Positions 13,501 through 19,329 of a stretch of 64,000 bases of DNA are shown piece by piece. Within the stretch, counting starts at the first letter, position 1. Every line of letters starts with the position of its first letter. Where the stretch lies: contig JAPYXD010000704.1 of the NCBI GenBank assembly GCA_030998225.1, positions 14,384,001-14,448,000 of the forward strand, in the 5' to 3' direction. The position numbers and the translations under genes are program-made. Below the pieces are notes generated by a model that did no database searches, was not told the DNA's origin, and saw only the letters and a list, made by a program, of their open reading frames with translations. This stretch comes from Diplolepis rosae. Its lineage: Eukaryota; Arthropoda; Insecta; Hymenoptera; Diplolepididae.

Positions 13501-16500
13501 ACAATTTCCCAAATTTTGAAAACAAAATTTTATGTACTGTGGACATAAACATGTAGAAATCTAAAATCATTGATATTTGCTAATTTTGGAAATATCACAT
13601 GCCTTTAAACTTGCGAGTTACGCGCGATGAGAATGTACCCCCAAAGTGGGCAGATTTTTTTTAGTTATAAACATTTAGCAGTAGACAGACCTTTGTTACT
13701 GCCTTTTATTTAATATTATGAATTTAAAACTCGATATCTTACTTTGCATGAATTTACAGGCAAAAAATGTCGGTGACGTATCAATCAATAAGTGAATCAT
13801 ATACCCCTAAGAGTGTGTGTTTCTGAACCACTCGGAATCATTCCGAACCAATCCGTGAAACGTTTCGTATCTCGTTTGATAAAAAATGATCAAAAATCAA
13901 TCAACTTAATCCAATTCATTCCTCTTCAATCCGAACCATGTTATAAATCCGAATCATTTTTTTTTTTTTTTTACATAGGACGGGTCTAGGTATACCTGTT
14001 AAAACCAAAAAACCCCCTCTCTCGAACCAATACATCGCCCGCGGAACCGCCTTTCGGCTTTAAACTTCACGGGTGGTTGGTTCCAGCTTAAAGTCGCGTA
14101 CGACTCTTCCGCATAGAGATATTATAGATAGAGGAGACATGCCAGTCTGAAGCCTGTCAGCTCGGGCGAGAGTGAATTTCGGATTAGGCTGTCTCTCGCT
14201 AACGCCGAGGCTAGCGCGGTACGCGTAGACAAAGACAGAAAAAACCACTTATCGTCTCTCTCTCTCGCTCTCACCGAGTTTGCAGACTGACGTTGCCACT
14301 TACAGAGCGGCCTATGGCATGTCTCCTCTATCTATAATATCTCTATGCTCTTCCGTCATCCGTTCGCCCGGGACTCCCATCCGCGGACACACGCCCGTTG
14401 GGCAGGCCGAATGGCCGCGCCAACCAGGGGAGAAACAAAAAGATTCCTCACCCGATCGACGCGGACGGCCAAGTCCGCCCAGGACGCAGGACCGCGGGTG
14501 CAGGCCCCGATGCGATTACTACTGGCCCTCCCCGTTGTTTCGCTCTCGACGCCCATCAAGCTCTCTCGTCTTCATCACAAGTGTGACGAATGATTCGATG
14601 AGCGTCCAGAACCGCTCAGACTGGAGCATGAGAGAGACCATCGTGTCAGGAGTGCTCCGCGGTATCCACCGAAAAATCGCAGTAGCAACACATCTCCTCG
14701 TCTCTCTTCTTAAAGCGCCTTAGGTACGCGTTAAAACAGCCATGGCCCGAGAGCGCTTGCGCCAAATAAAAGCCAACTTCCCCGTGCTTTCTGTTCAGCC
14801 AGGTGGCGAGCTCCGGGATCAGGCGGTAGGTCCATCTCCCTGTCTGCTCACCATGCCATCTCATCTGCCATTTCTCGACGAGTCTGCGCCTTCCATCCTT
14901 GCGGATGGCCTCCTTTGCGCGAGCGATTTCCTGCAAGTCGGCGCAGGTAAGCTCCTTACGAAGCTGAAAGGTCTCCTGCCTTTCCTCCGCCAATAAATCT
15001 ATTGGCGGGACACTCGCCAGGACCGGCACAGCACTCGTCGAGACAGTTCTATATGCTGAAACTATTCTCAGCGCGACAAGTCTCTGCACCGAGAACAGCT
15101 TCCTCTGGATAGCATGGTTTTGCAGGGCATTAGCCCAGACCAGAGCTGCATAAAGCAGCTTCGAATGGACCACGCTCGCCACCAATCTTCTTCTCGCTTC
15201 CCTGGGTCCACCAATGTTTGGCATAAGCCGGGCCAAATCCGAATCATTCTGATTTAGGATTTATTCGAATTGAAAATTCGGTTGGTTAAAAAACAAAAAA
15301 GTTATTCAAAGTCAAAAAATGTCCAAAAAATTTAAAAATACATAAAGGTGCTGGAATTTTTCAAAAACCCCAAAATCTTTCTAAATAAAGGTAATAAACA
15401 AAAAAAATATGGAAGGTCTAAACTCAAAAAGTAAAAATATTAAAGGTAGCGGATCCCCTTAAGCCCATGGCACACCCAAAGATTTCTACCTTACCAGCAT
15501 TTTGTTTCTGTAACCTCATTCCCATGCAAAATGTAATGACGAGTTGGAAGTTTTCGTTTTAATTATAAACATTCAGGAGTTGGCAGACCTATCTTAATGT
15601 ATTTTATGCAATTTCACAAACTTTCAACTCGATATTTTATTTTGCATGTGAATGGGGTTACAGAAACTAAAATGTCGGTAAGGTAGGAATTTTTGGATGA
15701 TCCATGGCCTTAAAAGGGAAAATTTTGAATAAAATTACTTTCTTACTAAATAATTTGTGTTTAACAAAAAAATACGATTTTTCAACATAGAATCTTTTTT
15801 TCATATTTTGCTGCAAAAATGGGTTCAAATTTATTATTAGATTTACTTTTGAATAGTAACTCATGCAGCAACAAAATTTCATTAGTTTTTTAACGAAATT
15901 TGGAAAATCACGTTTTTTAGTTTGCTAACAAGGAATGAATCCTTAAATCCATATGTATATTTTATATTATCTCAGGGCTGATTCATCTTCAGTGGAAGAT
16001 CCAAATGTAGACGCTCCGTTGGATTTTCATAGCGACGGACTATCTAGTTTTGGAAAAGCTGTCGTCAAAGAACTAAACAGACTGGGAATGTTAATTGACC
16101 TTTCTCATGTTTCCATGAGATCTATGAGGGATGCCCTTGCCATTACAAAAGCACCAGTCATTTTTTCACACAGTGCGGCAAGAAATCTTTGTAATTCATC
16201 AAATAACGTACCAGATGACATCTTAAGAAATTTAGTAAGATCTCTATTCTACTGATGTATTTATCAAAATCAGTTGAATTTATTTGAATCAATAACTCAA
16301 TATCATATGAGTAACTCTAATTCATACACTTAGAGAAGAGTTTAATTCATATTGAAAACATCGTTTATTTACCAACTTTTTATTAATTCAAAATAAAAAT
16401 AAACCTCACTGAAAAAAAAAATAAAAATTTTATTACTAACAAAAATATATGTTTGATTTTAAGAAATAACGAATTTGAATAGAAGAAATTCTTTGTTAAG

Positions 16501-18919
16501 GCCATGGATCAACCAGATCACGTGACCAAATCCTGTAAAAGTTCATGTGAGATAACTTTTTTATTTTACAAAATATCTTCTTGGAAATTTGGAAAATACA
16601 GGAGAAAACGATAAACAAACGTCTGTCAACTTCGTTTGAGTGAAAATTTTGCAAAAAATTTTACAGTTAACTTTAATCGTCGATAAGGTTTTGGATTTTT
16701 TTCAAAATTTTTACAAAAAGAAGTTAAGAGACGTATGCTTTATTGTCTTTTCTTACGTTTCTCAAATTTTCATAAAGATACTTTGTAAGTTAAAAAAGTT
16801 ATCTTACATGAACGAATAAATGTATAATTTAGTCATGTGGTCCGATTAATCCATGACCTTAAAATGATTTTTTCGATTTAATAATATATTATTCTGATTT
16901 ATAACCAGAGTATTTCCTTTCGGAAAATTTTTTCATTTATATTAAAAAATATTTTTTCTCAAACAAAAAAAGGTTTGTTCAATACAATAAAACGAAGCCA
17001 ACGAAGAAATTTGCTTTAATTCAGGAAATGTTTTTTAACCCTACAGAAATATACAGATTTCTTTCATGTAACAGAGTTTTATAATGTATTTTAAATTCAA
17101 AAATAATTTTTTTAAGAAAAAAAAGATTTCTTTAATTAAAAAAAAATCCAAAGTCAACTAAGATTTTTTCGAATTATTGAGCAAATGCTTTTTTGACTCT
17201 GTAGCAAAGCATATATTTGTATGATTAAAATCATTTTTTATTTGATCATAAAAATGATTTATTTTCTGTTACAGTCTCTTAATGGTGGTCTCGTTATGGT
17301 TAGTTTTGATAGTGCTGATCTCAGTTGTGGTGGTAAAGCTTCTTTATTCGACGTTATAGGTAAGAAAGCAATATATACATTTTCGGATAACATTAAGGGA
17401 ATTCAATATTTTGTATCCTGATCCACATCTTGATCTAGCACACATAAATCACATACGAAACACAGCTGGTGTTAATCACGTGGGCTTAGGTGCTGGGTAC
17501 GATGGAATTTTAAGGTAAACAAAATAAACTCAAGTTCTTTAGAAATCTAAAAAGTTAAAAAAAAACTATTCCGATTCCGATAACTTCTGTCAAATAAGAG
17601 TTTTAATTGATAGTGTACCAAAAATAATAAAATTTTGGTAGATGCTATTTCGAATCAATTTAATCATTAATGTTAACAAACTTTATTATTTACAATCTAA
17701 ACTCACTGTAAAAATAAGTTTACAATTGCGTATAATCAAATTACGTGAATAGTTCATTTTGGTATATTAAGGTCACTGATCAACCAGACCATGTGACCAA
17801 TTTCATGTAAAAGTTCATGTAAAATAATTTTTTTATATTACAAAATATCATCCTGGAAATTTTTAAAATACAAGAGGTGACGATAAAAAACGGCAGTCGG
17901 CTTTGTTTGAGTGAAAATTCCATGAACATTTTTACAGTTAACTGCACTCATAAAAAAGATTTGATTGAATCAAAGAAAATTATTTGTTTGATTCAAACAA
18001 AGTATCTTTGAACAAAATAAAAATTTATTTAAATCAAATAAATTTCTGCCTTAAATTAAACAAATTATATCTTTCACTATATACGAATGCAATAATTTGT
18101 TTGTTTTGAAGAAAAATTTATTTGATTCGAACAAATATTTATTTGGCCCAAAGATATTTTGTTTGAATTAAAAAAATTTTATTCAATTCAAATAAATCTT
18201 TTGTTTGAATAGAAAAAAGCATATAAAAAAATTATTTTCTTTCATTCAATAAAATCTTTTTCCAAGTGTCTAATTATCGATAAGTTCTCCAATTTTTTTC
18301 AAAATTTTTACTAAAAAGAAATGAACAGTCTTGCTTTATTGTTGTTTTTTACGTTTTCCGAATTATCAGAAAGTTGTTTTGTAAATTAAAAAAATAATCT
18401 CACATGAACGAATTTTTGCATAATTTAATCACATTATCCGATTGATCCATGGCCTAAAATTCAATACATCAGTATATTAAATTTAATATACAAATGTGTT
18501 ATTATATTTATTGCAGAATCTAGTTTTATTTCTCCATTGTTGAATGATGCAAACACTTTAGTACGTCATTGATGAGTCTTCTGAATTCAAATGTATCTGA
18601 AATCAATACTTGAAGGATTTTATTGTTTTAAAATCTTTGTTTGTAGTTTTACATGCGATTAAAATAATTGATTTGCATTTGCAGTCCTCCAACAGAACTT
18701 CCTGATGTATCTGGTTATCCTCTCTTATTGGCGGAATTGACAAGAGACAGAAGATGGTCGGCATCAGACATAAAGAAACTCGTAGGTGGAAATCTTTTAC
18801 GCGTTTTAACAGAAGTCGAAAGTCACGCATTTGCTCTTTCTAACCAATCCCCTGCCGAGGAATGGATACATCAAAACCTTATAAAAGATACTGCTTATTG
18901 CAGATACGACGTTAATTAA
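1478..18919 (+). CDS. Membrane dipeptidase-like zinc peptidase (M19 / renal dipeptidase family), 7 coding exons
   Basis: Family members hydrolyse dipeptides at the cell surface with a binuclear zinc site. Joined coding segments are 1478-1574, 7320-7491, 9686-10123, 15976-16234, 17275-17359, 17439-17514 and 18685-18919, giving 453 residues. Residues 1-39 are polar and basic at the end (cytoplasmic). Residues about 40-65 form one hydrophobic segment (signal anchor), then the M19 barrel begins at IDGHNDFAW. The zinc ligands known from DPEP1 are present: H91, D93, E203 (IEGGH), H280 (IDLSHVS) and H301 (FSHSA). Cysteines 149, 232, 308 and 340 match the two DPEP1 intramolecular disulfides. The C-terminus is hydrophilic with no GPI-type hydrophobic tail, so anchoring is probably N-terminal. 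By my alignment to remembered DPEP1, the catalytic Asp is Gly370 and the substrate Arg is Asn312, so activity is uncertain. The true start could be in an upstream exon outside the window: the frame is open from 1448, and an in-frame stop precedes the splice acceptor. Confidence 0.93.
1630..1705. repeat. GC-rich transposon-end relic
   Basis: Abrupt GC-rich stretch just inside intron 1 (GGGGCGGCCCCCCAGGGCCC) in otherwise AT-rich DNA. It resembles the CAGGGGCG-type termini seen on hAT-like elements, and a comparable sequence lies at 34391-34450. No partner terminus was found. Confidence 0.35.
1893..2075. mobile_element. palindromic MITE relic (GGTCAAAGAAA family)
   Basis: The left part reads AAGAAGAGTTTCTTTAAATG then ATATACGGTCAAAGAAAAAA. 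The right part is rich in the complement and ends AAAAACTCTTCT. Close relatives with the same ATATACGGTCAAAGAAA core lie at 44075-44300 and, weaker, 24290-24510. No coding capacity. Confidence 0.5.
2570..3110. mobile_element. Divergent hairpin element starting TTAAGGTAGTT
   Basis: Starts CTTAAGGTAGTTGTCATGAC. An arm containing ACGAAAAATAATACTTTTAA (about 2650) is matched by its complement at about 3025-3055. Internal ACGGTTTC and GAAGCGATA motifs match the better preserved copies at 12687-13335 and 41108-41772. The right terminus is not clear. Confidence 0.5.
3429..3486. repeat. 5' part of a dispersed tRNA-related repeat, split by a transposon
   Basis: CTGCCTACATTATTATCGGA followed by AGATAGGATA matches the complement of 6960-7010 (GTAGGCAGTG, CCTCCGATAATG, ATCCTATCTGAG) and the partial copy at 12388-12408. 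The copy is interrupted at GGATA by the TIR element 3487-4645 and appears to resume as CGTTACCGTC at 4648. Confidence 0.55.
3487..4645. mobile_element. 1.16-kb DNA transposon with ~33-bp TIRs
   Basis: The left end CGATACCCACGTTCTAATAT is matched in inverted orientation at 4612-4644. The TIR continues through GTCGTATCCCACA. A subterminal copy of TTCTAATATGYCGTATCCCACA occurs at 3629 and again at 3666. Flanks give either a TA duplication (3485-3486 and 4646-4647) or ATAC (3484-3487 and 4645-4648). The middle holds a lysine/serine-rich open frame (3911-4126), too short and degenerate to name a transposase, so this is probably a non-autonomous or decayed element of unknown superfamily. Confidence 0.8.
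3911..4126 (+). pseudogene. Short Lys/Ser-rich open frame inside the TIR transposon
   Basis: 71 residues of low-complexity basic sequence ([15 protein letters not shown] region). There is no recognisable domain or catalytic motif. Its position between the TIRs suggests a remnant of the element's own coding region, perhaps a nuclear-localisation-like part. Chance remains possible in such AT-rich DNA. Confidence 0.25.
5487..5580. repeat. Half-copy of a TTAA-type MITE
   Basis: TTAAGACTATATGGGTCAAC then CAGACTACGTGACTTTGG corresponds to the left end of the element at 58788-59011 (GGCCATGGGTCAACCAAATC). The continuation ATTCAAAAATTAATAACTAA is also shared. No right terminus follows. Confidence 0.5.
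5649..6056. repeat. Foldback repeat rich in ATTCCGAATC / CGGATT
   Basis: Two long inverted arms. The left arm contains GAATAGGAATTCATTCCAAG and GATATCTGTATCCGAGCAAA; the right arm carries the complements (TTTGCTCGGATACAGATATC, GAATTCCTATCC). About 60 bp is present only in the left arm. Relics of the family also occur at about 4990-5110, 13830-13957 plus 15235-15280, and 33015-33110. Confidence 0.7.
6401..6805. mobile_element. GC-rich MITE with TGTGGAAAAATTTCAT termini
   Basis: The termini GTGTGGAAAAATTTCATRGC are inverted at 6401 and 6805. The interior is unusually GC-rich and contains an imperfect ~20-bp tandem motif (CAGCGGCTGGCCAGCCA variants, about 6500-6650). No open frame. Its right third, with 3' flanking DNA, is duplicated at 7146-7316. 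Confidence 0.7.
6880..7015 (-). repeat. tRNA-derived SINE-like repeat
   Basis: On the minus strand it carries a good Pol III B box and T-arm (CTGGGCTCGAATCCCAG) and an A-box-like GTTAGAGCAGTCGACC. The sequences flanking the T-arm do not form an acceptor stem, so it is not a functional tRNA. A second copy lies at 46751-46830 and the 5' part at 3429-3480, so it is dispersed. Confidence 0.6.
7146..7316 (+). repeat. Direct duplicate of 6685-6855 abutting the exon B splice acceptor
   Basis: CAGCGCCAGATCCGAGCCAG through CCACACGGGG, then TGTATTCAACTATGGGATTT, repeats the right end of the MITE at 6401-6805 plus about 40 bp beyond its terminus. The offset is 461 bp. The copy ends only a few bases before the TTTTAG acceptor of exon B. 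Confidence 0.75.
7320..7491 (+). CDS. Dipeptidase exon B (signal anchor and start of catalytic domain)
   Basis: The acceptor GAATTTTAG and donor GTCAGT are in phase with both neighbours. It encodes RRGVGRKC, then the hydrophobic run [19 protein letters not shown], then a helical linker and PLIDG, which joins HND of exon C. The basic residues before and acidic residues after the hydrophobic stretch favour cytoplasm-in, catalytic-domain-out topology. Confidence 0.9.
8467..8660. mobile_element. Tigger/pogo-like MITE, 194 bp
   Basis: TIRs CAGTCGAGACTCGTTTATCG and the complement of CAGTCGGGACTCGTTTATAG are flanked by TA on both sides (8465-8466, 8661-8662). The CAGTCGRGACTCG-type terminus and TA target are features of the Tc1/mariner superfamily pogo/Tigger branch. 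It is GC-richer inside and has no coding capacity. Confidence 0.8.
9025..9120. repeat. GC-rich segment of the GCGCGCTTCGCGCTCG repeat family
   Basis: CGCGCGCAACTCGCAAGCTTG then CGCGGCCACTCAAG resembles 51745-51800 and 13605-13640, where the same order of GC-rich words is followed by ACTCAA and an AT-rich block. Together with about 9180-9610 it looks like a diverged copy of the dispersed repeat family. Confidence 0.4.
9686..10123 (+). CDS. Dipeptidase exon C (zinc site, first half)
   Basis: Bounded by TTTCTAG and GTAAGA, length 438 bp, phase 2 in and out. Encodes HNDFAWKLR (zinc ligands H91 and D93), the FWSTYVPC region (C149) and GIEGGHSIG with bridging E203, ending QKCSTPW where C232 is the partner of C149 in DPEP1. 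This is the best conserved exon. Confidence 0.95.
10452..11613 (+). repeat. Dispersed 1.4-kb repeat, copy 1
   Basis: Runs from CCCGTTTCGCGGGCACATTC to CATGATGAGAATGTAAAAAT. Hallmarks: GCGCGCTTCGCGCTCG palindromes, repeated ACATTCTCATC boxes, an (ACAG)n tract followed by CACTTTCGTAAAAACCG and CTGACTCAGGGGGTCTCAAA. No coding capacity. Other copies: 20957-22327 (minus), 41777-43048 (plus), 48595-49973 (minus), with fragments at about 9180-9610, 51740-51960 and 54400-54935. Confidence 0.75.
11757..12028. mobile_element. CTCTCTAAATCTGAATCAG MITE, 272 bp
   Basis: Inverted termini CTCTCTAAATCTGAATCAGT and complement, TA at both flanks (11755-11756, 12029-12030). The interior is a series of TCACTGATTnnATCAGTGA palindromes. 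A nearly identical 271-bp copy lies at 52850-53120. A non-autonomous Tc1/mariner-type element is the simplest reading. Confidence 0.8.
12687..13335. mobile_element. 649-bp hairpin element, TTAA-flanked (GGTAGTT family)
   Basis: TTAA at 12683-12686 and 13336-13339. Termini GGTATAGTTGATCCACAAAA and the complement of GGTAGTTTACATCCACGAAA, then shared GACCTCAGGCAAAAATAGAT. The two halves are inverted copies over most of their length, so a single strand could fold into a long hairpin. No ORF. Sisters: 41108-41772, about 25065-26725, 49976-50468 (half) and about 2570-3110 (old). Confidence 0.85.
14112..14347. mobile_element. 236-bp MITE with 34-bp TIRs and 8-bp target duplication
   Basis: TIR CATAGAGATATTATAGATAG continues through AGGAGACATGCCA and is perfect at both ends. 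It is flanked by the exact 8-bp duplication CTCTTCCG (14104-14111 and 14348-14355). Eight-base duplications are typical of hAT and P superfamilies. The terminal CA and internal inverted words (GTCTG/CAGAC) leave both possible. It is inserted in the 3' region of the LINE. Confidence 0.88.
14646..15234 (-). pseudogene. C-terminal fragment of a non-LTR retrotransposon ORF2 (R1-clade-like)
   Basis: About 196 residues. The N-terminal part ([20 protein letters not shown], then [10 protein letters not shown]) is the region after the reverse transcriptase palm/thumb in R1/Jockey-like polyproteins. The C-terminal part has the CCYC…DTAEH zinc-knuckle-like motif typical of R1 ORF2 ends. A TGA truncates the frame within that motif (14646). 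A further plausible C-terminal stretch ([14 protein letters not shown]) continues in another frame, so there is at least one frameshift or stop. It is dead, being 5' truncated and lacking the polymerase catalytic motifs. Confidence 0.85.
15290..15465. repeat. Half copy of the TTAA GGGGATCCGC element
   Basis: AAAAAGTTATTCAAAGTCAA through GGAAGGTCTAAACTCAAAAA to GCGGATCCCCTTAAG matches the right half of 57465-58332 and 54940-55353. The left half is missing. Confidence 0.65.
15458..15716. mobile_element. palindromic MITE, TTAA GCCCATGG family
   Basis: Left end TTAAGCCCATGGCACACCCA with TCTACCTTACCAGCATTTTG; right end is the complement of AATGTCGGTAAGGTAGGAAT then GATGATCCATGGCCTTAA. Arms share GTAACCTCATTCCCATGCAA. 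Related to 794-1128. No ORF of interest. Confidence 0.7.
15976..16234 (+). CDS. Dipeptidase exon D (zinc ligands H280 and H301)
   Basis: Bounded by CTCAG and GTAAGA. It starts with one base completing W236 and gives CSTPWADSS across the junction. Encodes [10 protein letters not shown] (H280), [11 protein letters not shown] (H301), C308 and [11 protein letters not shown]. The residue aligned to substrate-binding Arg230 of DPEP1 is Asn312 here. Confidence 0.95.
16235..17274 (+). other. Dipeptidase intron 4
   Basis: GTAAGA to TTACAG. Apart from the MITE at 16500-16858 it is AT-rich, with TTTCTTT/AAAGAAA words around 16960-17130 that resemble decayed palindromic MITEs. Confidence 0.75.
16500..16858. 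mobile_element. 359-bp palindromic MITE, TTAA GGCCATGGATCAACC family
   Basis: TTAA at 16496-16499 and 16859-16862. Termini GGCCATGGATCAACCAGATC and complement of GGTCATGGATTAATCGGACC, with inverted inner words (TTCATGTGAGATAACTTTTT / TTATCTTACATGAACG). It occupies most of intron 4 and has no coding capacity. Confidence 0.85.
17275..17359 (+). CDS. Dipeptidase exon E
   Basis: 85 bp between TGTTACAG and GTAAGA. Encodes [18 protein letters not shown] and onward, including C340 (disulfide partner of C308 in DPEP1), and ends one base into A351. Reading through the donor meets a stop shortly after (TGA at 17419), so splicing is needed. Confidence 0.9.
17360..17438 (+). other. 79-bp intron 5
   Basis: Very short intron, GTAAGA…GATCTAG. 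The downstream acceptor is the only one that gives [14 protein letters not shown], matching the family. An AG at 17396-17397 gives a frame that meets a stop. Such short introns are common in insects. Confidence 0.85.
17439..17514 (+). CDS. Dipeptidase exon F
   Basis: 76 bp, encodes [20 protein letters not shown] then YDGIL. The segment aligned to GGDFDG of DPEP1 reads GAGYDG, so the first aspartate (Asp288 in DPEP1 numbering) is Gly370. Donor is GTAAAC. Confidence 0.9.
17767..18455. mobile_element. TTAA GGTCACTGATCAACC MITE, split by another MITE
   Basis: Left end TTAAGGTCACTGATCAACCA, right end complement of TTTAGGCCATGGATCAATCG. Inner words (GTAAAAGTTCATGTAAAATA) match 16500-16858. The centre is interrupted at 17945-18268. 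Confidence 0.75.
17945..18268. mobile_element. 324-bp palindromic MITE (CACTCATAAAAAAGATTTG family)
   Basis: Termini CACTCATAAAAAAGATTTGA and complement of CACTTGGAAAAAGATTTTA. The interior is rich in TTTGATTC/GAATCAAA words. The empty site is visible in the host family: AACTGTAATTGTCGATAAG at 43754 versus AACTG[insert]TCTAATTATCGATAAG here, suggesting a TA target. Sister at 57063-57370. Confidence 0.7.
18685..18919 (+). CDS. Dipeptidase exon G (C-terminus)
   Basis: The first base completes S376, then [20 protein letters not shown] through [13 protein letters not shown], the conserved C-terminal helices of M19 enzymes, ending CRYDVN and TAA at 18917-18919. The last ~30 residues are polar with no hydrophobic GPI-attachment tail. 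Confidence 0.93.
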
Positions 18920-19320
18920 AGAAAATTTAATATTTCTATACAAATTCATAAATTTTTTACAATAATCCTTTTAAAAAATTTCTCCTAATTTCCTCAAACC
19001 TGGAAGTTAATGTATATCATAGATTATTGGTAATTTAAATAACTAACTACAAATAGGGATAAACATCCGAAAAGGACATAAATCCGATTAAATTGAAACT
19101 CACTATACCCACGCATTTTGGAGCGCTCAATACAAATATGATGATGAAAATACTCCCAAATTTGATTTTCAAAATTAAAAAAAAAGCGTTATCAACAAGT
19201 TTGCTCATTTTATGTCGATATATATTGATCGAAAAATAAAATATTTCCTACAGAAGTTGTAGCGGAAGACAATATCTATCTTTAATATTCCACACACTTC
19301 TGCCCTAAAACCATTATTTT
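18920..19320 (+). promoter_or_regulatory. Putative 3' UTR with polyadenylation signal at 19235
   Basis: The first AATAAA after the stop codon is at 19235-19240 (GAAAAATAAAATA), about 315 bp downstream. No other coding feature precedes the minisatellite. Use of this signal is inferred. Confidence 0.4.
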
Positions 19321-19329
19321 TCGAGACAA

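Larger units (their letters stand above)
13959..15234 (-). mobile_element. 5'-truncated R1-type LINE with 14-bp target site duplication
   Basis: On the minus strand the element ends in a poly(A) (poly-T at 13957-13972) and is flanked by a perfect 14-bp duplication AAATCCGAATCATT at 13945-13958 and 15235-15248, the signature of target-primed reverse transcription. It is GC-rich compared with its surroundings and truncated at its 5' end. It carries a nested MITE at 14112-14347. Confidence 0.88.
13830..15280. repeat. CCGAATC repeat relic hosting a LINE insertion
   Basis: GAATCATTCCGAACCAATCC at 13838 and AAATCCGAATCATTCTGATT at 15235 belong to one repeat of the family seen at 5649-6056. It is interrupted by the LINE at 13959-15234. 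Confidence 0.65.
10124..15975 (+). other. Dipeptidase intron 3 (5.9 kb of nested repeats)
   Basis: Bounded by GTAAGA and CTCAG. Contents in order: dispersed repeat copy 10452-11613, CTCTCTAAAT MITE 11757-12028, repeat fragments 12080-12480, TTAA hairpin element 12687-13335, further dispersed-repeat fragments 13340-13760, CCGAA repeat with LINE 13830-15280, a GGGGATCCGC-family half copy 15290-15465 and a palindromic MITE 15458-15716. The rest is featureless AT-rich DNA. Confidence 0.75.
17515..18684 (+). other. Dipeptidase intron 6
   Basis: GTAAAC to TTTGCAG. It is dominated by a TTAA-type MITE (17767-18455) that itself contains another MITE (17945-18268). Confidence 0.8.

Noticed and set aside
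14280..14996. Plus-strand frames of 147, 82 and 84 codons
   Set aside because: These lie antisense to the LINE coding frame or across the nested MITE. The LINE reading on the minus strand explains the composition.
17221..17421. 66-codon open frame taken as one exon
   Set aside because: Only the middle (17275-17359) matches the dipeptidase family. The rest is intron on both sides, as the splice sites and the family alignment require.
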